Source: Diphasiastrum complanatum (lineage: Eukaryota > Streptophyta > Lycopodiopsida > Lycopodiales > Lycopodiaceae). From it: a DNA stretch of 64,000 nucleotides. The position numbers and the translations under genes are program-made. The notes under the pieces were generated by a model that was not told the origin of the DNA, made no database searches, and saw nothing but the letters and a program-made list of their open reading frames with translations. Shown piece by piece: positions 44,708-56,796 of the stretch (position 1 is its first letter; each line of letters opens with the position of its first letter). Where the stretch lies: assembly GCA_029204225.1 (NCBI GenBank), contig CM055104.1, positions 20,739,761-20,803,760 on the forward strand. Reading direction: 5' to 3'.

Positions 44708-47700
44708 TCACGACTTCACTGCTTCAATAACTGCAGAAAAATCCTTGTCACCAAGTCCGGTGGACTTTGCAAGTTTGTAGAGCTCATTGGCAGCTGCTGC
44801 GACAGGAGTGCTTTGGGCCACTTTTTCTGCTAATGCCAGTGCAAGGTGCAGATCCTGGCAGGAAGCAGAGCTTAATCACAACACTTTTTGTGTAAGGAAA
44901 AAGCAGACAAAAAAGCCTATCATAACTAAAATAGCTCAAAGCTACTTTTTATGCTTTTCCACCAAGAAAACTTGCAAATACTTACCTTTTGCTGGTGTTT
45001 AAGTGGGAAGGCAGGTTCATAGTCGCCTTTCAGCATTGTAGGACCTTTAAGAGAAAACATTGGAGCACTTATGGCCCCTTCTGATATCACCTTGAACACC
45101 CCATGAAATGAGTTTTAGCAACTATGAATGAAGTAAAAGACCACATAGCCATCTCTTAGTAGTGCAGAGCTTATTTACAGTAAGGAATGCATAATCAAAC
45201 GAAAAATTAAGCCAGTAAAGTCCCCACTTATGATTTGTTGAAATCACTAGGCAGACTAAACATTTATTCTAAATATACAAAGTGAAAATGGCACCTCTAT
45301 TATTGTCCGTGGATCTAAGCCAACTTTGCTTCCAAGAACCAGTCCCTCTGACAAAGATGCCATCATGCTGCAAAAAGCAAGAGTTTGTCATCAACTAAAA
45401 ACACCTCTAGCCCTGAGTTTGGCTGTGTGAAGCATGAATCTATTTACTCTTTCTATACAAAAAAGCATAAACAGTACATAATGAGTTTTAACCCGATAGT
45501 TGCCTACACTATGGTGTGAGAAAAAAATCTCTTTAGAAGAGCCAGACATCAAATGAAGCACTCTACTGAAATATTGAGCTACTTCAAGTGGACTTCATAA
45601 GCATTCTTACATTCAACTACTAGTCAATTTCTATAAAGGTTTTTATCAGAGAAAAGGTATGCCCATTTTCCAAGCTTAGGCTTAAACTTGTTGCAGATCA
45701 TATCGCCACATCTGATCATCAAAATGTTCATTTCTCTAAAGTGTGATCTCAGGATATGCCAGGTGGCAGCTCATACTTACTTCCCTTGCCCAAAACAAAT
45801 TTACGATGGTTAACAACTTGGGGCTGCTGGCATGGAATAGATTGCATTCTATTGGAGTCCTGGACCACAATAAAGTAAAACGATTTCGACCCATTTCACA
45901 TGTGTGACACCATTGATCGGTTGAAACACACTCATGCTCATGCTAATGAGGAACTTCAAGCATAGTTATCCCTTGTCATAGCCATCCTTCTAGACATAGT
46001 TGTCACCTCAAGCTTTCCATGCTCCTAGCGCACCACCATTATACATTTGATCTTCAAAAGTGGTAACCCCATGAGACCAAACAATTATCACACCATCATG
46101 ATGGGACATGTGATGGCCAAGATCCTTTGTGGACTTCATATGTAATTTTGACTTAGTAGATCTGCAAACCATTGGCATTAGAACACCATTCAAAACTGAT
46201 TTAGTTAGTATTAAACTCAAAAAAAAAAAAAAAAAAATTGGCCATTACTCCTTTTTCCACAAAATAAAAACAAAAAAAAAAAAAATTTGCGATCCGGATC
46301 GCGGATCGCTGACGTTCCAGATCACACGATCCGGAACGTTTTTGCAGTGGATCGCGACCGCTGCAACACAGACTATATTTTGTTGGCTTCAATTTCCAAG
46401 CCGAGTTTTTGCACAAGACGAGAATTAATAAAATTATGAGTTGAACCCCTATCCACTAAAATACAGATTTCTTGATTTTTCACAATGCCTTTCAAACGAA
46501 ACAAATCGTTTGGCAAAAAAGTAGTATTGAAGGAACATTCACACTCACAATTAATCAAGTCAATTTACAATTTCATATTTTGATTACCTAGCATCTCAAT
46601 CACTTGAGTTGCGGGGTAGAATTTCAATACATGTCCAAGCTTGTTGCAAATAAAACAAAAATTCGCTTTCTTGGCCTCCTTTTGGAACATCTGCTTCTTT
46701 TGCTTAGGTTCTGATGCCATTTGATCCAGCTCGTCAAAATATTTTATCTGAGTTTTCTCCCGAACTCGCTTCTCTCCTTTCTTTAGTCTGGACGTCGATG
46801 GATTAACCTGAAATTGCTTCCTGAATGTCACCACTGTGGAATCATACGTTTTCGTGATTCGTACGACATCATTGAAAGATTGAAGCACATTTCACCTACA
46901 TTTGTTCTGATAATCCCCGGCAAATCTAGGATGAACCACCAAAGTCTCAAATTAGAATCGAATGATGAACCTTATTCCATAGATCCATAAATTCTTGAAA
47001 ATAAAAGTCCAAACTCTTTGTCTCCATTTTGCAATCGATAAACTTTTGATAGTAAACCAAACAACCACAAATGATTTTCTGAATGATTCTTTTCTTCAAG
47101 AATCTCATGTAGACTGAAATAACTATTCCATTTCGTCGGCCAATCATCCACCACCTCGAGCTTCTTCTCTTTCTTCTCTCCCGAATATGATAGTAGTTGA
47201 AAACCCAAATTCAACAAGGACAAAGTCTTGACTCGATTCAGCAAAACTCCCATTTGATGATCCCGCAAAGTGTTTCAATTGTTCATCTTCTCGTTGAGTG
47301 CCACACTCAACTGCTGGCAAATATGGAGATAGGTCGCCATTGGGACCATTCCTTCTACACTTGTGATATCATCGGCCATTATTGATCACCTAAAACAAGA
47401 AATTGCTATAATTAGGTGACAGATCCAAAATCTTCAACTTTAAGTGAAATCAAACATGCAAACCACATTCCGGAACGCGATCCAGGATTTCCCATTAGAG
47501 TTTCCTGGAATGCAATTTCTTTTTTTGATTCTTTGGTGCCAAAATGGGTATCAAATGAAAGGTTTTTTTGAGAGCAGCTCATTTATCTAGTTTGCCAAGA
47601 GTTTCAAGACCAGTGCAATCCAATTTTGAGCCATTAATTGATTTTCTATCCTGGTTTTCAATCGTGTTGTCATATGTTCTTGAGGAGTTTTTGAAAACTC

Positions 47701-48442
47701 ATGATCATTTGGCCATTTAATGTGCTATTGTACTATTTTTCATAACCACATCTCTCATAAGTGTTGCAGTAAACTAACACAGTCTTGACACAATTACAAA
47801 ACATTTTGAACCGGTGAGAAGAGAGTGACAAAGCTCCTTCTTTGGCTCTTCATAGCATCTCCACATCAAATAGCATATGATAAACAAATAGTGAAATGAA
47901 GATGTGACTTCAACTATGATAAAGTTATATGATATGGTAGTGCACAACTATAAATAAGACAAAAACCAGCTAAAAGTAATCAAATCTACAACAGATCATC
48001 AAGACAAGAAGTGAAAGGAAACATGATGCCTAACCTTCCCATAAGCATGTTTACAATAAGTTTCATTGTTGCACCATTCCCCACCTCTCCAAGATAAAAC
48101 CTTGACTGTACAGGTAACCAAAATATCACATTACGGTGCACTGACATTATCAACAAAAGACTAGAACATTAGATTTATGACATTGAGCTCTACAAACAAA
48201 ACTACAAATAGAAAACATAGGCTAAAATAGTAGAATTAATCTAGTCACAACATGGAATGAGTTATAAAATATGATGATTTAGGAACTCACTTTCCCCATG
48301 ACATTCAATAGTGGGCACACTCTTTCATACAACAGCTTGTCTCCTACATATCCAACAAGTCCTAAAAATATATTATTTTTGTCCACGATATCATCATTCA
48401 AATATACAATACCGGCCTTCTACAAATTCAAATGAAGACAAG

Positions 48443-48501
<59 letters not shown>

Positions 48502-51406
48502 GTGGAGATGGCGCCTGATCTGTAGCAGGGTGTTCCTCCCTCAGCTGTCTATGGCTAAAAAAGGGAAGGGGAGCCCACGCTCCCCCCCCCCCCCCCACGC
48601 ACTTCTGCCCGTGTCCACACTCCCTCAGCGTTGGCCCACCCTTCTCCTCCACCGATGGTCCCTCCTTCACCATCGCTGGTCTCGCTCACCACCTCTTCAT
48701 CGCTGGTCCCTCCCTCCACATCCACCTCTTCTACCCCATCGCTGGTCCAGCATTCACCCTCACAGATGGTCCCTCCCTCCCAGATCCCTCCCTCCACATC
48801 GCTGAATGCAGATTCATCCACCAGCGACCCCATGTCCATCAGCGCTACTATGCTGTCCATCAGCGCTCCAGAACCTATCATCGCTGCCACTTCCTTTTCG
48901 AGCCATAGTGATGGTGCTATTGATACAGATGGAGTCTTACGTAGGGTAAAGATTGAGTCAGTGTTGCCTACCAATCTAGTCCACACTCCCTGCCCTCCAC
49001 CTGCTCACCCATCTTTCGTGATACCTGAGATTTATACACCTGCCAAGTCATTTGAACAGTACATTCTTTCCTACATCGAGCAGATCAAACATGAATCCAC
49101 CTCTCTACGAAAGGAAATGGGACAGCTTCAAGGGATCATTCAATCTATGTCCGCTGAGCGGGAAACCATGTTAACCCGGATTACTTCTTTGGAGGTAGCA
49201 ATAAGTAATCAAGGAGAACCTACCAAGATTCAAGAATTGGAAGAGAAGATAGAGCAGCATAAAGCTGAGACGAAAACGTGGGCCTCTCTTTTCAAGGAAG
49301 ATGTTAAGGAAGGTAAAGCCTCCTTCAACCGAGTCATTTCAGCCACCATATCCGAAGAGCAAATGCGCGAGTACAAAACCTTGAATACAAGGGTCCGCGG
49401 AGTTGAAGACACCAATGATCCAAAGACTGAAGCAACCAGCTTTCTTTCAAGCACACTCTCCCACCACTCCGAAGGGTTGGATAGAGCTTGGAGAACCAAA
49501 CGAGACCCTTCTACACTCATTGTTCGCTTCACGAATTTGGAAGAGAGACGGGCAACCCTCAAACTGCGGGCTAAGCTTAGAGGTACACTTATATTTATGG
49601 ATGATGATCTCACTCCCATGCAAGTTGCGGATCGGAAAAAGGCATTCAGTGAGGCAAAAGCATTGGGGAAGAGGGTAATTTATCGGGATGGCAAAGCTCG
49701 ATACATTGATCCTCCGAATCCTAACAAATAATGAGCTAGAGGCTGAACTCTTGAAGCAGGCCGCTAACATCCTCTCACCCTTTCTCTCTTTCCTATTTAA
49801 CCGCACTATTACATCTGGTTTCCCCTCCCCTTGGTCCACAAACCTTATTTATCCTATCCATAAAGGCGGTGATCCCATGAAAGCCGACAACTATCGTACC
49901 ATCATGATCAGCCACCTCTTTGCCAAGGTCTATGGTTCTATTCTTCAGTCAAAGATCAGTACAAAGATGGATACTAGAGCACTGCATGCCATTGGCCAAG
50001 CTGGTTTCAGACCAGGATATACTACGTCCGATCATATTTTCACCTTGAGAGCCATCATTGAGGAGGCTAAGGCCAGGAGAGAGCGTGTTTACTGCTGCTT
50101 TGTGGATTTTCGCAAAGCCTTTGACTCAGTGCCTAGACATTTACTGATACGGAGGCTTCGGGATCGTGGCTCCAGGAGGATATCATACAGGCAGTTGTGG
50201 CATTGTACAGATGAGTTATTGGCCGGATCCGAGTATCAGGAGTTGTATCACCAGAGATAGAGAGCACTATTGGGGTTAAGCACGGATGTCCTCTCTGACC
50301 TACACTCTTTGGTTTATGTTTCAGCTCACACATTAGAGATGCGACTAGTAAGTGTTGACTCTTTGATACTATGGTAGTTCCCTCAGCTCTTTACGCATCA
50401 AAGGCATGGAGTACAGGCCTGACGGCTACCGAGTGGGCACGCATTTCACGACTTCCGATTCATATGCTATCTCGGATGATACGAGCTAAGTCCTCTACAC
50501 CACATCATATTATATTGGCAGAGTTCGCCGTCCCCCCTATTCAACTAGAGGCACTGTTCCATATTGTCACATTCATACAGCGGCTGGAGGATCTTCAAGG
50601 TAGAGACACACACTATGCTGCAGCGACTGCGGATAGTGATGGGTCAGTTTCGGGTTTCCTCTCACCAGCTAGCCATTGAGACTGACAGATACAGTGGCAT
50701 CCCGAGAGATGCTCGGATTTGTAGTATGTGTGATACACACGACGTAGAGGATGAGTTTCATTTTCTCTTCAAGTGCCCAGCCTACTATGAGATCCGAGGG
50801 AGATATTATTGCTTGTTTCAGGATCATCCACTCACACTCTCTACCTTGATATCGTATGAGGACCCCAGATGTGTTGCGCTGATGATCCGAGAGATGACGG
50901 ACCTGCGTATGGCGAGACTAGACGCTGACACCTCCCCCTTGATACAATTGAGCATACAGGAGTGTTTATCACGTCGGAGGCAGAGGCAGGAGAGTACTGA
51001 TTCTGATGGAGAGGCTGAGATCCTGGATGCCTCCATGCATAGACGGCAGAGACAGTGTCGGCGACTAGAGGGACAGACAGCCCACAGGCCACGATCTACA
51101 ACTTCACGGCAGCAAAGACGCCACCGACCATCCACTCAGAGACGGAGAGACACAGTTCGTTCAGAGACAGTGTCTCAACATACTTTACATCATTATTTCA
51201 TAGGCGGAGAGACATTTATATGATGATAAGGCTCTCCTTGTCTATCATCATTATTTCTTGTTTACCTGTAGTCTTGTTTCTTTGTTCTTTTAGGTGGTAG
51301 AGCTTTCATGCTCCCACCATGCATACTTGACATGTACCTTTTTCAGTCCTATATACCTTAGGGTATTTCAAGGACATTAATAAAGATCTTTCTTTCTTTC
51401 TTTCTT

Positions 51407-51446
<40 letters not shown>

Positions 51447-54400
51447 CCCTTCGTGAAATTTACCTCGGTAAGCTAGAAAAAGTGTCTAGATTTAGTGGGG
51501 GGACATGAAGATGGTTGGAACATATCTTGATTGCTCTCATCTAGGGAGGGTCCACGTTGTTTGCTAGTCTAGGCTCGTGTTTTTCCGAGAAAGAAGTTTT
51601 AAGGTGAATGTGAAGAAAACTAAGGTGATGGTTTTACAAAGAATGTGACTTATCACCGCCTTCTACACGTGCCTGTGATATCTTCCATGTTAGTCTGTTA
51701 TGTGCTGCTATTGAGGATGATGCTCCTCGTGATGATACGTTTCTTGATGATCAAGAGCTATTTCCTCTATTACCAGTTGCTCTACTTCAGGTTCGTCTTC
51801 AGCATAGTCGACGTCGACGGCAGATGCAGTTTTTGGTTCAATGGGATGGTCATCCTGTTGAGGAGGCCACATGGGAGCCTATAGATGTTTCTTATCATAC
51901 ACCATGACTTGCAGATCATGCTCGTGCTCTAACTACCCTTGTTCAGTCGTCTACATCTTATACGGTTGCTAAACCACCAGAGCTTTCTTCATTTAGCCTG
52001 AGGGGCTTTGTTTTTCACGGGGGAGAGTTATGAACTCGGCTCATTACATTCGCCACGTCCTTCTTTATTACTTTACTGTTTTGCATAAGTAGGCCCCTGG
52101 GCCATTTTTATTCATGTTTTGGCCTTTGGCCCCATTTATTCATTTATTAGGTACTTGGCCATATGATATTGGAGTGGGGCCCCTCTTGTAGGAGGGGTGC
52201 ACTATTATTCCTCCTTATCCATTTTGATTAGGTTCACTGACAATATCTTATCCTCTAGAAGGCTCCATTAATGTTCCATTTTAGGGCCTCCTTGTGGGTA
52301 TAAGTAGGACCTATTGTCATTCATTTCATAGCTGATGATATTGATCTCTCTCTTTAGTCTCCTTAGGCATTCTCTTTGCCGCTTTCTAGGGTTGCTGCTT
52401 TCTTAACTTAGCTATTGATCTGCTGTAAATCTGTTCATAACTGCTTTAGTATGGGTGTTAGTGATCTAATACACGTTATTGCAGTAGCAGTTGTGGTGCA
52501 AGATATATTGGTGAAGACAAGTTAGCCATAGGTTTGCACTCATTACTGTAGTTCTGTGTGATACAAATTCTGCAGGTCAAGTATGATGTGGCAGAGTACA
52601 GCAGATGTGGTTGGAGTTCTATGGATTTTTCAAGTCTGTTGGACACTTGCATAAGGTCTACAATGTTAACTGCAGGTTTAAACTCTCTACTCATGGTATG
52701 TGCTGGAATCACACAACTCGTAAATACTTTAAAGAGCGATTGAAGCACATCTGAAATGATTTTAAGACTCTGATGTTGAATGAAGGTAATAATATGGCTA
52801 TTTTCAGGTCAGACAGAGGAGTACAGAGAATCTGTAGCAATAAGATGAATGGTTAGTACAACACGAGAAAGGTGCTTGTTTCCATTATGGGTAAGTAATA
52901 CTCCCTCTTCCCTTGCCAATAACTCCTCTTTGAATGATGCCAATAGTAAGAGAACCACAACATAGTACGATCCAAACATGATTCTCAAGAAGGATGGCAC
53001 AAACTTCCAAACAAAAATTTGGGAATGATTTGTGCACAAAATTGAAGGAAGCATTGGGGATTAGACTCATACCTCAACACAATGCAGGATGAACAAACAT
53101 ACAAGTTTAGAGACGAATTTGCACAACAATTGTTTTTGCAATCCCTAGATAAGATAGACCCATTAGAAATAAATAACTAAACGGTCAATGATGTATTAAT
53201 GTGGCCCAAATCTTTCTTAAGTATAAAAGGGCTACGGGATGAGTGGACCAAATTATGCAGGGACACAGCAGGAGGTCATTGCATCTTCTCTCTCACATCT
53301 ATCTCTCTCGTTGTGTATTGTGCTATAATCTAATGCAAAAAATGTGTGTTCTTTCTCCCTTCTCTCTCTTATGGCCATTGAAGCACTCTGATCTTCAACA
53401 GATATTCTAGCCAATCTGAAGACGCCACTGTGAAGTAAGCATGCAGGTATTACTATAAGGAGTAGACTCACCATGGACTAACCTCTAATAAATTTGAGGA
53501 AGCAATGTGACGATACAAAGCCACACAAATGCTTCGATGAACGGAATGTGTTTTTGGAAGTTAGAACTTATCTGCTCAGATTTGGGGTGATGAGAGAATT
53601 ATGTTCTTAATTTTACAAAGGAGAGTAAGTGAAAAATGGTCAGGAAAAATGAGAGTCTGTAGTCACAGTCCTGTTTTTAATATGATATCTCTGATTTTGT
53701 ATCAACTGACATGTTTTCTCACTGACTGATCTTTGGCACTCTCAATCTCAAACTGAAATAGCATAGCAAGCACAGAACCTTCACTTCACCATAAATCTAA
53801 TAATCTTCATCAACACATGTCCATCTTGAGAAACTTACCAGCAGTCAGAAAAATCAATTTCCCTTCCTCTGCAGGTTTCTTCGAACCAGAAACAGGGGCC
53901 TGGCAACAACAAACTCATTTAAGTTGAAACAGAAGATTAGCCACCACTATCATTCAACCATATTTAACCAATTGAGTTTCCTGAACAAAGTTGGCATGTG
54001 TACAAAGGTTGGTGATGTAGCGATATGGCAAGATCTGAAGATTTACAAACTGTGACTTCTAAGTTGTAGCTTATCTGCTTTCCCGTACACATACCATGTC
54101 TTCAGAGACTAGTTGGCAAGCAAAACATCAATCAGAAAAATGTGTTATCTCTAGCTTCTAGAACCATACTTTGCATGTAAGATATTTTTATAAGCTAGTG
54201 TCCACTTGTATCCTAATTTAAAAACTAGCAATCAGAGTGTTTAAGACTAGTTACTTTCACCTTCACTGCACATTCTGTTGTCCTCATAAAGTTACATTGG
54301 GTACCCGCGCCAGAAAGATCTACTTCTGAAAGGGAGACCTAACCACCTTACAAACGAAATCCCCCACTAATTTTTAGGGTAGAACCTGAGTTAGAATATC

Positions 54401-54602
54401 AAAACAATCTGGAGTTGATAGTTTTTTTTCGCTTTCATGCTGGAGTTGATCAGGTTAAGTCATAACATCCAGAAATTTGAATATGTAGCTTTCAGATAGG
54501 TTATGTAGTTTGTATACCTCCAGATACAGCGCACCAGAAGATTTAACACGTTCACTGATAGCTTTTGAGGTTTCCTCATCAACGGTTGAGACATCAACAT
54601 AC
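44708..54602 (-). CDS. GLYR: Glyoxylate/succinic semialdehyde reductase, seven C-terminal exons
   Basis: Exons on the minus strand, in coding order: 54602-54518, 53899-53839, 48343-48291, 48105-48035, 45367-45295, 45090-44986, 44854-44708 (stop TGA). All six introns are GT-AG and the frame is kept, giving 197 residues. The product belongs to the beta-hydroxyacid dehydrogenase family; plant GLYR enzymes use NADPH to reduce glyoxylate and succinic semialdehyde. Visible signatures are YVDVSTVDEETS (substrate site), APVSGSKKPAEEGKLIFLTA, GNGATMKLIVNM with the catalytic Lys in G-x-G-x3-K-x3-N, FPLKHQQKDLHLAL and the C-terminal DKDFSAVIEAVKS. The tail lacks the SRE-type end of cytosolic GLYR1, pointing to the organellar GLYR2 type. 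The Rossmann NADPH-binding N-terminus (about 90 residues plus any transit peptide) was not found; it may lie beyond TE insertions or outside the window. Two introns (2.7 and 5.5 kb) hold transposons. No exon is damaged. Confidence 0.92.
46219..46370. repeat. A tracts and GATCCGGATCGC-type palindromes
   Basis: Within a reductase intron, A runs (46219-46238, 46273-46284) flank a dense set of GATCC/GGATC words: GCGATCCGGATCGC is a perfect 14-bp palindrome near 46290, and CGTTCCAGATC...GATCCGGAACG forms an imperfect inverted pair (46314-46339). Confidence 0.7.
46373..47390 (-). pseudogene. Gypsy gag and protease relic inside an intron
   Basis: On the minus strand, gag capsid-like sequence (46947-47268, with YFSLHEILEE and F-G-L-L-F-S-R) leads to 46565-46888, which has a basic linker and a damaged zinc knuckle (C-F-I-C-x4-H, final Cys replaced). 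Protease follows at 46373-46558 as ILVDRGSTHNFINSRLV, with Arg in place of Ser/Thr in the D-S-G triad. This wording is like the chromovirus at 59.7 kb (VMVDDGTTHNFIN). It is in the same transcriptional sense as the host gene and lies in the 2.7-kb intron. No LTR was recognised. Confidence 0.8.
48445..48498. repeat. (TC)n microsatellite at the LINE 5' side
   Basis: A 54-bp TC tract lies 52 bp before the LINE ORF1 start codon and may form part of the LINE 5' leader. Confidence 0.95.
48551..49731 (+). pseudogene. LINE ORF1 protein
   Basis: ATG 48551 begins MAKKGKGSPRS and enters a 15-base C tract (48582-48596), after which the sense continues in another frame (from 48631) for 366 codons. The product has a Pro/Ser-rich N-terminus, a coiled coil (about residues 140-220 of the second frame) and a C-terminal RNA-binding-like region with STLIVRFTNLEERRATLKLR and LTPMQVADRKKAFSEAKALG. 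This order, coiled coil then RRM/CTD-like domain, is that of L1-type ORF1 proteins, which coat element RNA. The C tract may reflect slippage in the genome or a sequencing error; otherwise the frame is long and clean. Confidence 0.75.
49732..50340 (+). pseudogene. LINE reverse transcriptase, N-terminal part
   Basis: The frame to 50260 has P-F-L-S-F-L-F-N-R, then I-Y-P-I-H-K-G-G-D-P-x-N-Y-R-T-I-M-I-S, a G-F-R-P-G-Y-T-T-S-D-H block and the RT motif A box FVDFRKAFDSVPR (about 50101-50140). It begins immediately after the ORF1 stop, so roughly 2 kb of endonuclease and linker are deleted. After 50160 frames break, and the YADD catalytic box is not present before the C-terminal region. Confidence 0.88.
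50400..51223 (+). pseudogene. LINE C-terminal zinc-motif region
   Basis: Broken frames at 50400-50570 match the 20728 LINE scrap. The frame 50564-51223 then contains ARICSMCDTHDVEDEFHFLF followed by K-C, the Cys-Cys-His-Cys motif found after RT in plant LINEs, and an Arg/Gln-rich tail. The motif probably helps bind element RNA or target DNA. Confidence 0.8.
51690..52030 (+). pseudogene. Chromovirus integrase tail with chromodomain
   Basis: One frame from about 51711 reads a Pro/Leu-rich linker, then QFLVQWDGHPVEEATWEP (about 51826-51880), the core of the chromodomain that ends chromovirus integrases. A stop at about 51906 is followed in frame by 40 more residues. A polypurine tract (GGGGGAGAG) closes the region at 52028. 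It lies beside the LINE in the same intron. Confidence 0.8.
52031..52483 (+). mobile_element. Chromovirus 3' LTR
   Basis: It begins TGAACTCGGCTC after the polypurine tract and probably ends at ACACGTTATTGCA, about 453 bp. It is unlike the LTR of the 57.6-62.3 kb chromovirus. The end is a best guess, because a second CA lies at 52499-52500. Confidence 0.55.
52484..53838. other. Remainder of the 5.5-kb reductase intron
   Basis: No recognised ORF, LTR or long repeat. TATAAAAGGG at 53222 looks like a TATA box but has no gene evidence beside it. Confidence 0.4.
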
Positions 54603-55729
54603 CTTCAAGACAAATCCATCAATAAGACCATATAAAACACTTTGAGAGAAGAAGAAACGCCTATAATATAGTTCTGGTGCGTCACATCAGAGTTCACTAT
54701 TGAAAAAAGTGATTGAAGTTACCTTTGTGATAGAAGCTATTGAAATCATTTTATATCTGATACACGCTAAATATAGAAAATCAAAATACCTAAACAGTCT
54801 GCAAACCCAATAGGGAAATTAGTGCTGCAAATCATGTTATAATGTCTCAAACGTACCTCTGTAAGCCTCATGAGGCTTTGTGCAAGTATTTGAGATCACA
54901 AATTATTGCCATACATGTACATCAAAAACATATGGTTCAATAAGAATGCATTACTACCTCTACAAGTACTACTACTCGTACATGCCTGGCTGCAAGGATA
55001 GCTGTCCAGTGTCCAACCTCAGCTGCTACTACCCAGTAATCACCTGGTTCCATCTTGGAACTTCCTAATCTATCCCAGTCCATGTTCCTGTCCAGGAGGG
55101 CTCCATATAAACGCAGGCTATAGGAGCCATGACTTCAGTAGGTACACATTCCACAGACCATATACTAGGTCTGTACATATAAATATATCTGCATGGATGA
55201 GTGTCTGGACTTTTTCCCATAGCACTGGTTGCAACATTGCATGTAAGTGTTATAGCTTGATTTCTTGCAAAATTTAAATTAGCATTCTCTATCCACACCT
55301 TAACAGAGCTGCGGTGGCTGTATCTTACAAGATAATCCTAATCTAGACATTTCACATATCTTTTAATTTAAAAAAGTGTCAAATATTGGTTACACATGGC
55401 TTAGTATTGGGGCATGTGATTTCACGACATGGCATAGATACAGATCTCACTAAGATCAAGATTATTGTGGATCTTCCACCACCTTGCACCATATGAGAAG
55501 TTTTATTTTCATGGGCCATGGAAATTACTATCGAATATTATTCTCTTTTGCGGATTTGACATGTTCAATTTGTAAACTCACTATCATTCTGATATGGACA
55601 CAGTTACAACTCCCTAAGATCTTCGACTGCCTTGAAGGTTCCGCACACCCCATAGCAGTGACGACGCACCGTATCCACCCATCCATAGGGTCACAACCGA
55701 CCCACCCCCATGCACTGGAGCTATCAACA
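54603..55729. other. Upstream of the last recognised reductase exon
   Basis: I searched the minus strand for the NADPH-binding GLGIMG-type and LADP-type exons and did not find them. No other domain was recognised. Confidence 0.4.
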
Positions 55730-56149
55730 TCATGCCCAGTCTGCATTTCTATCCTTTTCTTCCCCAATAAAAGTAGGAGGCTTTATATCTTTAAAGACAC
55801 TAGGGTGAGACCGCAGAGTCTCACCCGAAACTGATGGAAGTGGAGAAGGGGACAACTGAGAAGTGGAGGGAAGGCTTCCTTTCGCGGAACTCAAAATCAA
55901 GCCTTTGAGTTCAGCGAACGAGTCATCCACACTGGACTTGAAATTGGCTCATGCCAACTTCAGTTCATCCACTTCTGTTACCAAGTGGAGAAACTGCTCC
56001 TTGGTAATCAATTCGTCGAGTTCTTCGGTGAACTGTTCCTGTTCTTCCATTTCCATAGGTTCTTTCCCTTTACTGTAAGCCAAGGCTTCTGTTTCAAGTT
56101 CATCGATGCCTCTCTCCGGGGGTTGATCAGGTCCCTGAGGAGTGGTCAT
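55730..56149 (-). pseudogene. Chromovirus gag N-terminal fragment
   Basis: The minus strand has MTTPQGPDQPPERG at 56149, an acidic helix, a stop at about 55950, then in the same frame DDSFAELKGL and SQLSPSPLPSVSGETLRSHP followed by SVFKDIKPPTF. This last part is nearly identical to the gag at 58735-58830 in the complete chromovirus. The copy is cut off at about 55735. It shows a second insertion of the same family in opposite orientation 2.5 kb away, and supplies the gag start missing from the other copy. Confidence 0.88.
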
Positions 56150-56796
56150 TTTCAGAACTGAAAGAGAGGTACCTTAACTTCTGAAAAAAAAAAGTCAGAA
56201 AGACTAATTTACAACTGTACAAGGGAAGGGAAAGAAGACTTAGCTGTTTCTGAGGACTGTACTTCCAAAGAAAATACGAAGACGAACCCTCTCAGCTCTT
56301 TTACCCAAATTTTCAGACCTGTTGTCCCGGAAAATCCTAATTTGAAGCTCCAAAACGGCGTCAAAATTTTCGGTTCCTTGAGTAGAGTAGCTCGCTGATC
56401 TGATTACAGATGTGGGGCTCCAAAAGACGAGGCAAAGAACTCCAAAAAGTGCCAAACTTTCTGAGGTTGATAGCTGCCTACCCTCGCTGATTTGACAGCA
56501 CCTAAGTTGGTCCACAAAAACCAAATTTGAAGCCAAAAATCACTTCCAAATTATGGATTTTCGATGGCACCCTGCTCGCTGATCTGTGGCAGCCCTGAAA
56601 CTTCCCAAAAATCGAGTAAAATCCGGAAAGGATGCAAGAAAACTCTGGAATTTTTCGAATACGGATTATGAGGGTGCAAACTCAAGGTGTTCGTTTTGAT
56701 CGATCTGGTGAAAATGCTTCATTATTTATGTTACACTTCAGACTTATGAAAGAGCTCGAACTTTCTTCCTGACTAACTGAAGGCTTGTACTCTTCA
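56150..56796. other. Unassigned sequence, possibly chromovirus leader
   Basis: It lies upstream of the minus-strand gag start. Repeated CTGATCTG(T/A)..GCAGC-like and CTCGCTGAT words (56390, 56490, 56570) suggest a degenerate internal repeat. No primer site or LTR end was found. Confidence 0.35.

Larger units (their letters stand above)
48499..51444 (+). mobile_element. Deleted LINE (non-LTR retrotransposon) in an intron
   Basis: The element runs from before ORF1 (48551) to a 3' end of AATAAAGATC, (TTTC)n (51389-51411) and (TC)n (to 51444). It contains ORF1, an RT fragment and the C-terminal zinc motif, but the endonuclease domain and the RT palm with the YADD box are missing. It sits antisense in the 5.5-kb reductase intron. 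The simple-repeat tail instead of poly-A is a feature of some plant LINE families. Target duplications were not identified. Confidence 0.85.

Noticed and set aside
55065-55298. 77-codon minus-strand ORF upstream of the first recognised reductase exon, tested as a missing N-terminal exon
   Set aside because: No NADPH-binding G-x-G-x-x-G or LADP motif and no matching splice phase.
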